Below the pieces are notes generated by a model. It was not told where the DNA came from and did no database searches. It was given only the letters and a program-made list of their open reading frames with translations. DNA of 64,000 nt, taken from positions 1-64,000 of the forward strand of contig NZ_BONY01000002.1 in NCBI RefSeq assembly GCF_016862955.1. The letters run 5' to 3'. Positions 8,938 through 17,627 of the stretch are shown piece after piece (position 1 is the stretch's first letter; each line of letters opens with the position of its first letter). The position numbers and the translations under genes were made by a program. This stretch comes from Rhizocola hellebori. Its GTDB lineage: Bacteria > Actinomycetota > Actinomycetes > Mycobacteriales > Micromonosporaceae.

Positions 8938-10095
8938 TCAGTTTCCTCCATCGAAGGGCAGGCCGACATAGTTCTCGGCGAAGGATGTGGCCGCGGCCGG
9001 GGAGCTGGTGAGGTAGCGAAGCTGGGACAGCTGCAGGCGCTCGGTGAACGGGTCGGCCACGCGGTGCAGCATCGAGGTCATCCACCACGAAAAGTGCTGC
9101 ACCCGCCAGACCCGGCGCAGGCACCGTTCCGAATAACCGTCAAGCCGGTTCTCCACAATGGCTTGCGCGAGCGCGGCGACATCGGCGACGGCGAGGTTGA
9201 GGCCTTTGGCCCCGGTCGCGGGGACGATGTGGGCCGCGTCGCCGGCCAGGAACAACCGGCCATATTGCATGGGCTCCACGACGAAGCTGCGGTGGGCTGT
9301 GATGCTGCGTTCCACGATCGGGCCGGCGGTCAGCTGCCACGCCGGGTCGTCGCGGGCCAGCCGCACCCGCAGCTGTTCCCAGATGCGCTCGTCGGGCCAA
9401 TCGGCGAGCTGCTCGTCGGGGGGCACCTGTAAGTACAGGCGGGTCAGGTGCGGGGAACGCATGCTGTGCAAGGCGAAGCCCTCGCGGTGGTACGCGTAGA
9501 TGAGCTCGTCGGCCGAAGGCGGCGCCTGCGCGAGGATGCCCAGCCACGCGAACGGGTAGAGATGCTCGAAGGCGGTGAGCACACCGTCGGGAATGGACGG
9601 TCTGCTCACCCCGTGGAAGCCGTCGCAGCCCGCGATCAGATCGCATTGCAGCTCTTGGGTCTGACCGTCCTGCACGAAGGTGACCCGGGGCCGGTCGGAG
9701 GTCAGGTCGTGCAGGGCCACGTCGGAGACCTCGAACAGCAGCGGCCTTCCCGTGTCGAGGCGCGCGGCCACCAGATCCTTGACCAGCTCGTGCTGACCGT
9801 AGATGGTGATCTCCCGCCCGGCCAGCTCGGCCAGCGGCACGTGGTGGCCGACGCCGTCGAAGAGCAGCTCCAAACCCTTGTGCACCAGCCGTTCCGCGAG
9901 CAGCCGACCGGCCAGGCCGATCTCCTGCAGCAGGTCGACCGTGGCCGGTTCCAGCACGCCAGCACGGATGCGGCGCTCGATGTGTTCTCGGGTCTGCCTT
10001 TCCAGTACCACGGAATCAATGCCCTGCAGATGCAGAAGGTGCGCCAGCACCAGCCCGGCCGGGCCGGCGCCGATGATGGCGACCTGGGTGCGCAT
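8938..10095 (-). CDS. pobA: 4-hydroxybenzoate 3-monooxygenase
   Basis: About 385 residues, close to the usual 390-395. It starts at MRTQVAIIGAGPAG (10095), where the FAD-binding Rossmann motif begins. Other marks are the RIRAGVLEP segment typical of p-hydroxybenzoate hydroxylase and the second FAD motif GDAAHIVPATGAKGLNLAVADV. It hydroxylates 4-hydroxybenzoate to protocatechuate with NAD(P)H and oxygen. The product is the substrate of pcaHG on the divergent strand. Its start overlaps the aldehyde dehydrogenase stop by 1 base (TGATG), so the two are coupled. Confidence 0.95.
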   Translation of the reverse strand: MRTQVAIIGAGPAGLVLAHLLHLQGIDSVVLERQTREHIERRIRAGVLEPATVDLLQEIGLAGRLLAERLVHKGLELLFDGVGHHVPLAELAGREITIYGQHELVKDLVAARLDTGRPLLFEVSDVALHDLTSDRPRVTFVQDGQTQELQCDLIAGCDGFHGVSRPSIPDGVLTAFEHLYPFAWLGILAQAPPSADELIYAYHREGFALHSMRSPHLTRLYLQVPPDEQLADWPDERIWEQLRVRLARDDPAWQLTAGPIVERSITAHRSFVVEPMQYGRLFLAGDAAHIVPATGAKGLNLAVADVAALAQAIVENRLDGYSERCLRRVWRVQHFSWWMTSMLHRVADPFTERLQLSQLRYLTSSPAAATSFAENYVGLPFDGGN

Positions 10096-11531
10096 CAGAA
10101 CGGGTAGGCCGGGACGTCGCCGCGAACGGTGATCCATCGTTGTTCGGTGAAGGCTTCCAGGTTGGCCGCGCCGCCGAAGCGGGCGCCGGTGCCCGAATCC
10201 CCCACCCCACCGAATGGGGCCACCGCCTCGTCGTTGACGGTCTGGTCGTTGATGTGCACGATCCCGGTCGGGATCCGGTCGGCCAGGGCCAGCCCTTTGC
10301 TCACGTCACGGGTGAGGATGCCCAGCGACAGGCCATAGCCGGAGTCGGCGGCCAGCTGGGCGGCCTCGTCCAGGCTGGAGAAGCGGGCCACCGGGGCCAC
10401 CGGGCCGAAGACCTCCTGGGCGTAGGCCGGCATGTCGGGCCGCACGCCGTCGAGCACGGTCGGCCGGTAGAACAGGCCTTCATAGCTGCCCCCGGCGGCC
10501 AGCCGCGCCCCGGCATCGACGGTGGAGGTGACCAGGCCGTGCACCTTGTCGCGCTGGGCCTCGTCGATGAGCGGGCCGAGCGCCACGTCGCCGGCGGACG
10601 GGTCGCCCACCGGAAGGTTGTTGGCGTGCGCGGAAAGCGCCTCCACATAGGCGTCGGCGACGCTTTCGTGCACGAGGTGACGCCCGGCGGTCATGCAGAT
10701 CTGGCCCTGGTGCAGGAAGGAGGCCCAAGCTCCGGCGGACACGGCGCGATCGGTGTCGGCGTCGTCGAGGATGACCAGCGCCGAGTTTCCGCCCAGCTCC
10801 AGATGCACCCGCTTGAGGTGACGCCCGGCGAGCTCGGCGACGGCACGGCCGGTGGCGGTCGAGCCGGTGAAGGAGATGACCCGGATGCGCGGATCGGTGA
10901 CCAGCGCCTGGCCCGCGTCGGCCCCGCCGGGCAGCACGTGCAGCAAACCCTCGGGCAACCCGGCGTCGGCGAACACCTTCTCCAGGATGAACCCGCCGCT
11001 GATGGAGGTGCGCACATCGGGCTTGAGCACGACCGCGTTGCCCAGCGCCAGCGCGGGCGCCACCGAGCGGCTGGACAGGATCAGCGGCGCGTTGAACGGT
11101 GAGATGACCCCCACCACACCGACCGGCACCCGCCTGAGCAGGCTCAGCCGCGGCTGGGCGGTGGGCAGGATCTCGCCGATGGGCCGCGACGCGAGCGCGG
11201 CCGCCTCGTAGCACTCCTGACTGGCCACATAGGTGCCGAACCCGGCCATCCCCTGTACCGAACCGGTCTCCCGGATCATCCAGCGTTGCAGCTCCGGCGC
11301 GTGTTGCTCGATCAGCGCACCGGCGCGGCGCAGCACCGCGGCCCGCTGCTCGAAGCTGGCCGCCGCCCAGTCACGTTGCGCCGCAACGGCTTTCGCCGCC
11401 GCCTGGGCCACATCGTCGGCATCGGCTACTCCGGTGGCCCCCAGCGACTTGCCGGTGGCCGGCTCGGTGATGGTGGTCTGGCCGCCGTGCAGCGGCCTGT
11501 TTTCCCAAAGGGTGCTATCGAGATAGGTCAT
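10095..11531 (-). CDS. Aromatic aldehyde dehydrogenase (benzaldehyde/vanillin type)
   Basis: About 478 residues, starting at MTYLDSTLWENRPL (11531). The catalytic Glu lies in LELGGNSAL and the nucleophile Cys in GQICMT; the NAD-binding FTGSTATGR motif is present. The family oxidises aldehydes to acids with NAD(P). Directly upstream of pobA and downstream of an uptake system, it most likely turns 4-hydroxybenzaldehyde (or vanillin) into 4-hydroxybenzoate (or vanillate). The exact aldehyde is inferred from context. Its first 17 bases overlap the ATPase gene. Confidence 0.88.
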   Translation of the reverse strand: MTYLDSTLWENRPLHGGQTTITEPATGKSLGATGVADADDVAQAAAKAVAAQRDWAAASFEQRAAVLRRAGALIEQHAPELQRWMIRETGSVQGMAGFGTYVASQECYEAAALASRPIGEILPTAQPRLSLLRRVPVGVVGVISPFNAPLILSSRSVAPALALGNAVVLKPDVRTSISGGFILEKVFADAGLPEGLLHVLPGGADAGQALVTDPRIRVISFTGSTATGRAVAELAGRHLKRVHLELGGNSALVILDDADTDRAVSAGAWASFLHQGQICMTAGRHLVHESVADAYVEALSAHANNLPVGDPSAGDVALGPLIDEAQRDKVHGLVTSTVDAGARLAAGGSYEGLFYRPTVLDGVRPDMPAYAQEVFGPVAPVARFSSLDEAAQLAADSGYGLSLGILTRDVSKGLALADRIPTGIVHINDQTVNDEAVAPFGGVGDSGTGARFGGAANLEAFTEQRWITVRGDVPAYPF

Positions 11532-12297
11532 GTGTGCTCCCATGTTCAGCCCGCTGGCTGGGCAGCTTCTTGATGTGGGCATAGATGCGTGCGCGCAACT
11601 CGGCGAAGCGCGGGTCTGCGCGCGTGGTGAGCTGGTCGCGCTCGCCGGGCAGGTCGATAACGATGTTTTCGACGACGCGGGTGGGCGCGGACGACAGCAC
11701 GATGACGCGCTGTCCTAAGTAGACGGACTCATCGATGTCGTGCGTGACGAACAGCAGGGTGACCCCGAGCCGCTGCCACACCGAACGGATCAGGTCCTCC
11801 AGGTCGGCGCGGGTCTGCGCGTCGACCGCGGCGAATGGCTCGTCCATGAGCAGAACGCTTGGGCCATAGGCGATCGCGCGGGCGATGGCGACCCGCTGCT
11901 GCATGCCGCCGGAGAGCTGCCAGGGGTAGGCGTCGTGGGCGTCGGCGAGCCCCACCGCGGCAAGCGCCTCGTCGACCTGGCGCTGGCGCTGCGCACGCGG
12001 CATCTTGGCGGCCTTGAGCGGCAGCTCGACATTCTGGGCCACCCGCAGCCACGGGAACAGGCTGCGGCCGTATTCCTGAAACACCACCGCGATCGGCTCA
12101 CCGGCTACCCGTACCTGTCCCGAGGTGGGTGGCAGCAGACCGGCGATGCAGCGCAGCAGGGTGGTCTTGCCGCAGCCGGAAGGCCCGACCACGCAAGCGA
12201 ACTCGCCTCCGCCCACGGTGAAGGTCAGGTCGGCGATGGCCTCGACCCGGCGGCCGTGCCCGTCGTAGACCTTGCGCAGCCCCTGCACCTCAAGCAT
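11515..12297 (-). CDS. ABC transporter ATPase, nitrate/sulfonate/taurine type
   Basis: 260 residues with Walker A GPSGCGKTT, signature LSGGMQQR, Walker B VLLMDEPFAAVD and H-loop FVTHDIDES, in the SsuB/TauB subfamily. The ATG follows the permease stop directly (TAAATG). With two permeases and a lipoprotein it forms a complete importer. Its place in an aromatic-acid operon suggests uptake of 4-hydroxybenzoate-like or related aromatic acids rather than sulfonates. Confidence 0.9.
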   Translation of the reverse strand: MLEVQGLRKVYDGHGRRVEAIADLTFTVGGGEFACVVGPSGCGKTTLLRCIAGLLPPTSGQVRVAGEPIAVVFQEYGRSLFPWLRVAQNVELPLKAAKMPRAQRQRQVDEALAAVGLADAHDAYPWQLSGGMQQRVAIARAIAYGPSVLLMDEPFAAVDAQTRADLEDLIRSVWQRLGVTLLFVTHDIDESVYLGQRVIVLSSAPTRVVENIVIDLPGERDQLTTRADPRFAELRARIYAHIKKLPSQRAEHGSTHDLSR

Positions 12298-13071
12298 TTA
12301 CCACTCCCGCTGACTGGAACGAATCCCGTGATACCAAGCCAGAATGCGGCGCTCGGCGATGGTGAACAGCTGGGCGAGCACAACTCCGATCAGGCCGAGC
12401 ACCAGCACCCCGCTCCACATCTCCGGAATCTGGAAACCGCGCTGGAACTGCACGATGGTGAAGCCGAGGCCGCTGCTGGCGGCGAACAGCTCACTGATCA
12501 CCATGAGAATGATGCCGACGGACAGGCCTTGCCTTGCGCCGGTGACGATCTGCGGGCTGGCCGAGCGCAACACCAGGTGACGCCACCTGTTCAGGCCGGT
12601 GATCCGGTAGCTGCGGCAGGTGTCGGCGAGCACCTCGTCGACCCCGCGCACCCCTTCGACCGTGTTGAGCAGCACCGGCCAGACGCAGCCGGAGACGATC
12701 ACGATGACCTTGGTGGTGTTGCCTATCCCGGCGACCAGCATGATGATCGGGACCAGGACGGGTGGCGGGATGGCCCGCAGGAACTCCAGCACCGGCTCGC
12801 AAAGCGCTCGCAGCCAACGGTTTGCGCCGATCATCATGCCCAGCGCTATGCCGATCACGAGCGCGATCAGATAGCCGACCGCAAGCCGGGCCACGCTGGG
12901 CAGCACATCGACGACCAGCCGCTCGCTGAACCAGGTCTGCTGGAAGGCTGTCACGATGCGCTGAAGCGAAGGACGGTAGAAGTCTGTGCTGCCCGCGCTG
13001 AGGAACCACCAGGTGGCGACCAGAACCACGGGCAACCCGAGCAGGGTGACGATCCGTCTGGCGAGGGTCAT
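12298..13071 (-). CDS. ABC transporter permease (SsuC-like)
   Basis: 257 residues with about six membrane helices and the EAA-type loop in the middle (DEVLADTCRSYRITGLNRWRHLVL). It belongs to the BPD_transp_1 family used by sulfonate, nitrate and thiamine-precursor importers. ATGA overlap with the preceding permease gene. The operon has two permease genes, so the membrane channel is probably a heterodimer, which is less common for this subfamily. Confidence 0.88.
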   Translation of the reverse strand: MTLARRIVTLLGLPVVLVATWWFLSAGSTDFYRPSLQRIVTAFQQTWFSERLVVDVLPSVARLAVGYLIALVIGIALGMMIGANRWLRALCEPVLEFLRAIPPPVLVPIIMLVAGIGNTTKVIVIVSGCVWPVLLNTVEGVRGVDEVLADTCRSYRITGLNRWRHLVLRSASPQIVTGARQGLSVGIILMVISELFAASSGLGFTIVQFQRGFQIPEMWSGVLVLGLIGVVLAQLFTIAERRILAWYHGIRSSQREW

Positions 13072-13835
13072 ACCGGCACCTCACCGCGGATGGCGGGATG
13101 CCAGGCGAGCACCCGCCGCTCGGCCATGCGGGCGAAAAGGTTGGCGGCCAAGCCAATCAGGCCGGTGACAATGACCAAGGCATACATCTGGGGTACCGCG
13201 CCACTGTCCTGCGCGTTGCCGATCTCGCGCCCGAGCCCGGGCGAGCCGATGAGAAGCTCGCCGGTGATGGCGAGGATCAGCGCCACCGACGCGGCCAGCC
13301 TGACCCCGGTCACCGCATAGGGAAGCGCGGTCGGCCAGAACAGGTAACGCACCCGCGCCCAGCGGCCGAGCCGGTAGGCGCGGGCGGTGTCGTGGGCCAC
13401 CGGGTCGACGTCGGCCACGCCGTGCAGCACCTGGACGAGCACCTGCCAGAACGACGCGTAGACCACCAGCACCAGGGTGGAGGTGATGGTGGCGCCGTAG
13501 AGCAGGGACACCAGCGGGATCAGCGCCACCGACGGGATAGGCCGCAGGAACTCGATGGTCGAGGCTGTCGCGGCCCGCAGCACCGGCACGGCCCCGATGG
13601 CCACCCCCAGCACCACCCCGGCGACCACGGCGATGAGCAGCCCGAGCGCCCAGGTCTTCAGCGTGTCGACGGTCGCCGTCCAGAACCGGGGCTGCTGGAC
13701 CTGGTCGCCGAGCAAGGACAGGATGCGGCTCAGCGGCGGCGCGTACAGCGGCGATATGAGGCCGAGCCGAGGCAGGGCCTCGCCGAGCGCGGCGAAGATC
13801 GCCAGCCCGGCGAGACCCCACAGGGCCCGGCTCAT
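13068..13835 (-). CDS. ABC transporter permease (SsuC-like), first of a pair
   Basis: About 255 residues, starting at MSRALWGLAGLAIF (13835), two bases after the lipoprotein stop. It has multiple membrane helices and an EAA-like loop (DPVAHDTARAYRLGRWARVRYLFWP). It resembles the next gene but is clearly diverged. Same transporter as the lipoprotein and ATPase around it. Confidence 0.88.
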   Translation of the reverse strand: MSRALWGLAGLAIFAALGEALPRLGLISPLYAPPLSRILSLLGDQVQQPRFWTATVDTLKTWALGLLIAVVAGVVLGVAIGAVPVLRAATASTIEFLRPIPSVALIPLVSLLYGATITSTLVLVVYASFWQVLVQVLHGVADVDPVAHDTARAYRLGRWARVRYLFWPTALPYAVTGVRLAASVALILAITGELLIGSPGLGREIGNAQDSGAVPQMYALVIVTGLIGLAANLFARMAERRVLAWHPAIRGEVPV

Positions 13836-13837
13836 CC

Positions 13838-14797
13838 TCACGGCAGCAGAGCGTTCAGGTCGGCTGCCTTGGCAAGCAGGCCATCGCCGAGGGCAAGGTC
13901 GGCAAGGGTCTGCACCGCTGGGCGGTTGACGTCGGCCGGCCACTTCGGCAGCGTCATCTTGGCGATGACCTCGGGCGCGATCTGGGTGTAGGTGCCGATG
14001 ATCTGCCGCGCCTCGTCGGGATGGGAGTCGGCATAGGCCAGCGACTCCTTCATCGCCTCGGTGAAGCGCTTCACCAGATCGGGGTTGCCCGACAGCATCT
14101 GCTGCGAGGTGAAGTAGGAGGCCACCACCAGATTCGGCGCGACGTCCACATAGGACGAGGCAATCTTGCGGCCGCCCTGAGCCAGCACCGCCTGCTGGAA
14201 CGGTTCGACGACGAAGACCGCGTCGACCTGGCCGGACTGAAGCTGTGCCGGTTGCTGCGGGAACGGCAGCTCGACAAACTTCACGGACTTGGGATCGCCG
14301 CCGGCCTTGCGCACCGACGCCCGGACGCTGGTGTCGACGATGTTCTTCAGCGTGTTGGCGGCGACCGTCTTGCCCGCCAGATCGGCGGCTGTCTTGATTG
14401 GACTGTCGGCCTTCACCATCAGCGCGGCGAAGTCGGAGCCGTCGACGCCGGTGGAGTTGTTGCCGTTGCAGACCACCTTGAGCGGCAGGCCATTGCTGCT
14501 GGCGATCAGCAGCGAGACCATGTTACTGAAGCCGAACTGATATTGCCCGCTGACCACGGCGGGCACGATGGCCGCCCCGCCGGTGGCCTGGATGAGGTTA
14601 AGGTTGATATTGCGTTTAGTGAAGAAGTCTTTTGACTTGCCCAGATAAATCGGTGCTACGTCAAGAATGGCGATGACGCCGACGTTCACCGTGTCAGGCG
14701 CGCCAGGTGTCGTGTTAGGGGTATTGGCCGGCGTGTTCGAGCAACCGGCCACTAGCAGGACCGTGGCGAGCGCTAGGGTGGCGATACTTCGTCTCAT
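13838..14797 (-). CDS. ABC transporter substrate-binding lipoprotein (SsuA/NMT1-like)
   Basis: About 319 residues. The start at 14797 (MRRSIATLALA) is chosen because AGGAG lies the right distance upstream; an ATG further up has no ribosome site. There is a lipobox LLVAGC at the end of the signal peptide, then a two-lobe binding protein of the NMT1/SsuA group. It would capture the substrate outside the membrane. The position in the operon suggests an aromatic acid or aldehyde precursor. Confidence 0.88.
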   Translation of the reverse strand: MRRSIATLALATVLLVAGCSNTPANTPNTTPGAPDTVNVGVIAILDVAPIYLGKSKDFFTKRNINLNLIQATGGAAIVPAVVSGQYQFGFSNMVSLLIASSNGLPLKVVCNGNNSTGVDGSDFAALMVKADSPIKTAADLAGKTVAANTLKNIVDTSVRASVRKAGGDPKSVKFVELPFPQQPAQLQSGQVDAVFVVEPFQQAVLAQGGRKIASSYVDVAPNLVVASYFTSQQMLSGNPDLVKRFTEAMKESLAYADSHPDEARQIIGTYTQIAPEVIAKMTLPKWPADVNRPAVQTLADLALGDGLLAKAADLNALLP

Positions 14798-14827
14798 TCG
14801 AGGGCTCCTGTTCGGAGATCGCACGCT

Positions 14828-14844
14828 CGTTCTCTACGAGAACG
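14828..14844. promoter_or_regulatory. Inverted repeat in leftward promoter region (IclR operator candidate)
   Basis: CGTTCTC-TAC-GAGAACG, perfect 7-bp arms, 31 bases before the lipoprotein start. The same GTTCTC/GAGAAC half-sites recur at 14892-14897 and 14911-14916 in the pca promoter, so one regulator probably serves both directions. Confidence 0.6.
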
Positions 14845-14873
14845 TACGACTCGGCACGGGGAGCGTCAACCCA

Positions 14874-14924
14874 TTGACTGCGGTCGGGATGGTTCTCTAA
14901 TGTGCGTTGAGAGAACGTCCGTTC
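14874..14924 (+). promoter_or_regulatory. pca operon promoter with overlapping inverted repeats
   Basis: A -35 TTGACT (14874-14879) and a -10 TAATGT (14898-14903, 18-base spacer) precede pcaI. GTTCTCT (14892-14898) and AGAGAAC (14910-14916) form an inverted repeat over the -10 and start-point region. A second small repeat GAACG-TC-CGTTC follows at 14913-14924. The layout suits control by the IclR protein at the end of the operon. Confidence 0.55.
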
Positions 14925-14964
14925 GCACAGCGCACAAAGCGAAGGCATTCCGGAGGACGTGAAC

Positions 14965-15768
14965 ATGGCGGAGCTGGTCGGTCTGGCCGAGGGCATCGCC
15001 GCGCTGGTCCACGACGGCGATACGGTCTCGCTCGAGGGCTTTACCCACCTTATCCCGGTAGCGGCCGGGCACGAGATCATCAGACAGCGCCGACGTGACC
15101 TGACCTTGGCGAGGATGACGCCCGACATCGTCTACGACCAGATGATCGGCGCGGGCTGCGCCCGGCGGCTCATCTTCGCCTGGGGCGGCAACCCCGGCGT
15201 CGGCTCGCTGCACCGGCTGCGCGACGCGGTGGAAAACGACTGGCCGGCCCCGTTGGAGATCGAGGAGCACAGCCACGCCGGCATGGCCAACCGCTATACC
15301 GCGGGTGCCAGCGGCCTGCCCTTCGCCGTGCTGCGCGGCTACACCGGCACCGATCTGGTCCGGCACACCTCCAGCCTGGCCACGGTGACCTGCCCGTTCA
15401 CCGGCGAGGTGCTCACCGCCGTGCCCGCGCTCAACCCCGACGTGGCCGTCATCCACGCCCAGCGCGCCGACCGCAAGGGCAACGTGCAGCTGTGGGGGCT
15501 GGCCGGGGTGCAGAAGGAAGCCGTCCTGGCCGCGAAGCGTTGCCTGGTAACAGTGGAAGAGATAGTCGAGGAACTCGACGCGCGTCCCAACGCCGTCGTG
15601 CTGCCGTCATGGGTGATCACCGCGGTGGCGGTGGTGCCGGGCGGCGCGAAGCCGTCCTACGCCCAGGGCTATTACGACCGGGACAACCTCTATTACCGGC
15701 GATGGGACGCCATCAGCCGCGACCGCGATACCTTCACCGGGTGGCTGGCAGATGAACTGGGAAGCTGA
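14965..15768 (+). CDS. pcaI: 3-oxoadipate CoA-transferase subunit A
   Basis: About 267 residues. GGAGG at 14952-14956 is 8 bases before the ATG at 14965; a GTG at 14959 is too close. Family I CoA-transferase alpha subunit (GFTHLIPVAAGHEIIR near the start; CPFTGEVLTAVPALNPDVAVIHAQRADRKGN later). With PcaJ it moves CoA from succinyl-CoA to 3-oxoadipate, the next-to-last step of the beta-ketoadipate pathway. First gene of the pca operon, overlapping pcaJ by 17 bases. Confidence 0.92.
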   Translation: MAELVGLAEGIAALVHDGDTVSLEGFTHLIPVAAGHEIIRQRRRDLTLARMTPDIVYDQMIGAGCARRLIFAWGGNPGVGSLHRLRDAVENDWPAPLEIEEHSHAGMANRYTAGASGLPFAVLRGYTGTDLVRHTSSLATVTCPFTGEVLTAVPALNPDVAVIHAQRADRKGNVQLWGLAGVQKEAVLAAKRCLVTVEEIVEELDARPNAVVLPSWVITAVAVVPGGAKPSYAQGYYDRDNLYYRRWDAISRDRDTFTGWLADELGS

Positions 15769-16507
15769 AGAGATCATGACGGTGGCCGCGGCGCGGGCGC
15801 TCGCCGGGCGCGTCGCCTGTTTCGTCGGCATCGGTCTGCCCAGCACCGCAGCCAACCTGGCCCGCCGGCTGCACGCGCCGGAGCTGGTGCTCATCTACGA
15901 ATCCGGGGCCATCGGGGCCAAGCCCAGCAAGCTGCCACTGTCCATCGGCGACGGCGAGCTGGCCGAAACCGCCGATGCCGTGGTGAGCGTGCCCGAGATC
16001 TTCAACTACTGGTTGCAGCCGGGACGCATCGACGTCGGCTTCCTGTCCGCCGCTCAGGTCGACCGGTTCGGCAACCTCAACACCACGGTGATCGGCGACG
16101 ACTATCGGCGGCCCAGCGTGCGGCTGCCCGGGGCCGGTGGCGCCCCCGAGATCGCCGCGTCTTGTCGCGAGGTGATCCTCATCGTGCGGCAGAGCCGGCG
16201 CAGCTTCGTGGAGCGGCTCGACTTCGTGACCTCGGTCGGGCACGGCAGCGGGCCCGGCGATCGGGCCCGCCTTGGCCTGCGCGGCAAGGGCCCGGTCATG
16301 GTGATCACCGACCTGGGGGTGCTCGAGCCCGATCCGCAGACCTGCGAGCTCACCCTCACCAGCGTGCATCCCGGGGTCGACCCGGAAACCGCCCGCCGCC
16401 AGACCGGATGGCCGCTGGCGATAGCGGCGCAAGTCGCGGTGACCCCGCAGCCCACCGCGCAGGAGCTGGAGTTGCTGCGCGACCTGGTGAAAAGGAGTGA
16501 GGTATGA
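15752..16507 (+). CDS. pcaJ: 3-oxoadipate CoA-transferase subunit B
   Basis: 251 residues. The GIGLPSTAANL motif and YESGAIG, with the catalytic Glu of the family I CoA-transferase beta subunit, are visible near residues 27-53. The start at 15752 is kept because MNWEAEEI matches the usual W-T-R-D-E-like opening of this family. It partners PcaI. ATGA overlap with pcaH. Confidence 0.92.
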   Translation: MNWEAEEIMTVAAARALAGRVACFVGIGLPSTAANLARRLHAPELVLIYESGAIGAKPSKLPLSIGDGELAETADAVVSVPEIFNYWLQPGRIDVGFLSAAQVDRFGNLNTTVIGDDYRRPSVRLPGAGGAPEIAASCREVILIVRQSRRSFVERLDFVTSVGHGSGPGDRARLGLRGKGPVMVITDLGVLEPDPQTCELTLTSVHPGVDPETARRQTGWPLAIAAQVAVTPQPTAQELELLRDLVKRSEV

Positions 16508-17166
16508 CGGTGCATCCGCCGCTGCTGTGGCCCGCCTACAAGTCGACCCTGCTGCGCGCGCCGAGCAAGGCCCCGGTTCCGTTGCAGCTCAGCGTTTCCG
16601 AGCTGACCGGGCCGACCTTCAGCGATCGTCCGGTGGAGGCGCACGAAAGCGACCTGACGCGGCAGGGAGCGATCGGCGAACGCCTTATCGTGCACGGGGT
16701 GCTGCGCGACGACACCGGCCGTCCCATCCCCCACTCGGTCATCGAGGTGTGGCAGACCAACGCGGCCGGCCGCTACGCCAACCGGGCCGACCAGCATCCC
16801 GCTCCGCTCGACCCGAACTTCACCGGCGTGGGCCGCTGCGTCACCGACGCGCAGGGCCACTACCGCTTCCAGACCATCCGGCCCGGCGCCTATCCCTGGC
16901 GTAACCACGACAACGCGTGGCGTCCCGCGCACATCCACTTCTCGTTGTTCGGGCGGGCGTTCACCCAGCGCCTCATCACCCAGATGTACTTTCCCGGCGA
17001 CCCGCTCTTCGACCAGGACCCGGTCCTCAACTCGGTGCGCGACCCGGCCGCCCGGCAGCGGCTCATCTCCGCCTTCGACCTGAGCGCCACCGAGCCGGAA
17101 TGGGCGCTGGCCTACCGTTTCGACATTGTCCTGGGTGGACAGTCGGCAACCCCGATGGAGCCCTGA
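16504..17166 (+). CDS. pcaH: Protocatechuate 3,4-dioxygenase beta subunit
   Basis: 220 residues. Iron ligands of the intradiol dioxygenase are visible: a Tyr in AAGRYANR, a Tyr in GAYPWRNH, and two His in RPAHIHFSLFG. It carries the N-terminal PcaH extension and the VIEVWQTNAAGRY signature. With PcaG it opens the ring of protocatechuate to 3-carboxy-cis,cis-muconate. Its stop overlaps the pcaG start by 1 base. Confidence 0.95.
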   Translation: MTVHPPLLWPAYKSTLLRAPSKAPVPLQLSVSELTGPTFSDRPVEAHESDLTRQGAIGERLIVHGVLRDDTGRPIPHSVIEVWQTNAAGRYANRADQHPAPLDPNFTGVGRCVTDAQGHYRFQTIRPGAYPWRNHDNAWRPAHIHFSLFGRAFTQRLITQMYFPGDPLFDQDPVLNSVRDPAARQRLISAFDLSATEPEWALAYRFDIVLGGQSATPMEP

Positions 17167-17627
17167 TGACACCATCGCAAACCATCGGCCCGTTCTTCAC
17201 CCACGCCCTGCCCTACCCTGAAGGCCCGCTGGTGGTCCCGCTTTCTCAACCCCATTCCTTCTGGGTACGGGGAAAAGTCTTCGACGGCGTCAACGCCCCC
17301 GTGCCCGACGCGCTGATCGAAAGCTGGCAGGTCACCGACGAGTTCTCCGGATTCGGCCGCTGCCCCACCGACGAGGAGGGCAACTGGGCGCTGCACACCG
17401 TGAAGGCGCCCTACCTGGTCCTGTCGGTCTTCGCACGCGGCCTGCTCAACCGGGTGGTGACCCGCATCTACTTCCCCGACCAGGAGCAGCTCAACGCCAC
17501 CGATCCGGTGCTGGCCACGCTCGACGACACCGCCCGGGCCACCCTGCTGGCCCGCGCCGCCGATGACGGCTACACCTTCGACATCCACCTGCAGGGCGAG
17601 CATGAGACCACCTTCTTCGCCCTCTGA
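17166..17627 (+). CDS. pcaG: Protocatechuate 3,4-dioxygenase alpha subunit, compact form
   Basis: 153 residues, noticeably shorter than the usual 190-200. Both ends are intact (TPSQTIGPFFTHAL start; YTFDIHLQGEHETTFFAL end). The loss is internal: the loop after IESWQ and the loop before VFARGLLNRVVTRIYFPDQ are each shortened. The alpha subunit lacks the iron and shapes the active site, so a trimmed form may still work. In-frame shortening, not a frameshift. Confidence 0.9.
   Translation: MTPSQTIGPFFTHALPYPEGPLVVPLSQPHSFWVRGKVFDGVNAPVPDALIESWQVTDEFSGFGRCPTDEEGNWALHTVKAPYLVLSVFARGLLNRVVTRIYFPDQEQLNATDPVLATLDDTARATLLARAADDGYTFDIHLQGEHETTFFAL

Noticed and set aside
11740-13320. 526-residue open frame opposite the ABC transporter genes
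   Set aside because: Spans three coupled real genes on the other strand; His/Gln/Asp-rich translation typical of a shadow frame.
17166-17627. Frameshift in pcaG as cause of its short length
   Set aside because: Both ends and the central FGRCPTDEEGNW and VFARGL motifs stay in one frame; the shortening is within loops.
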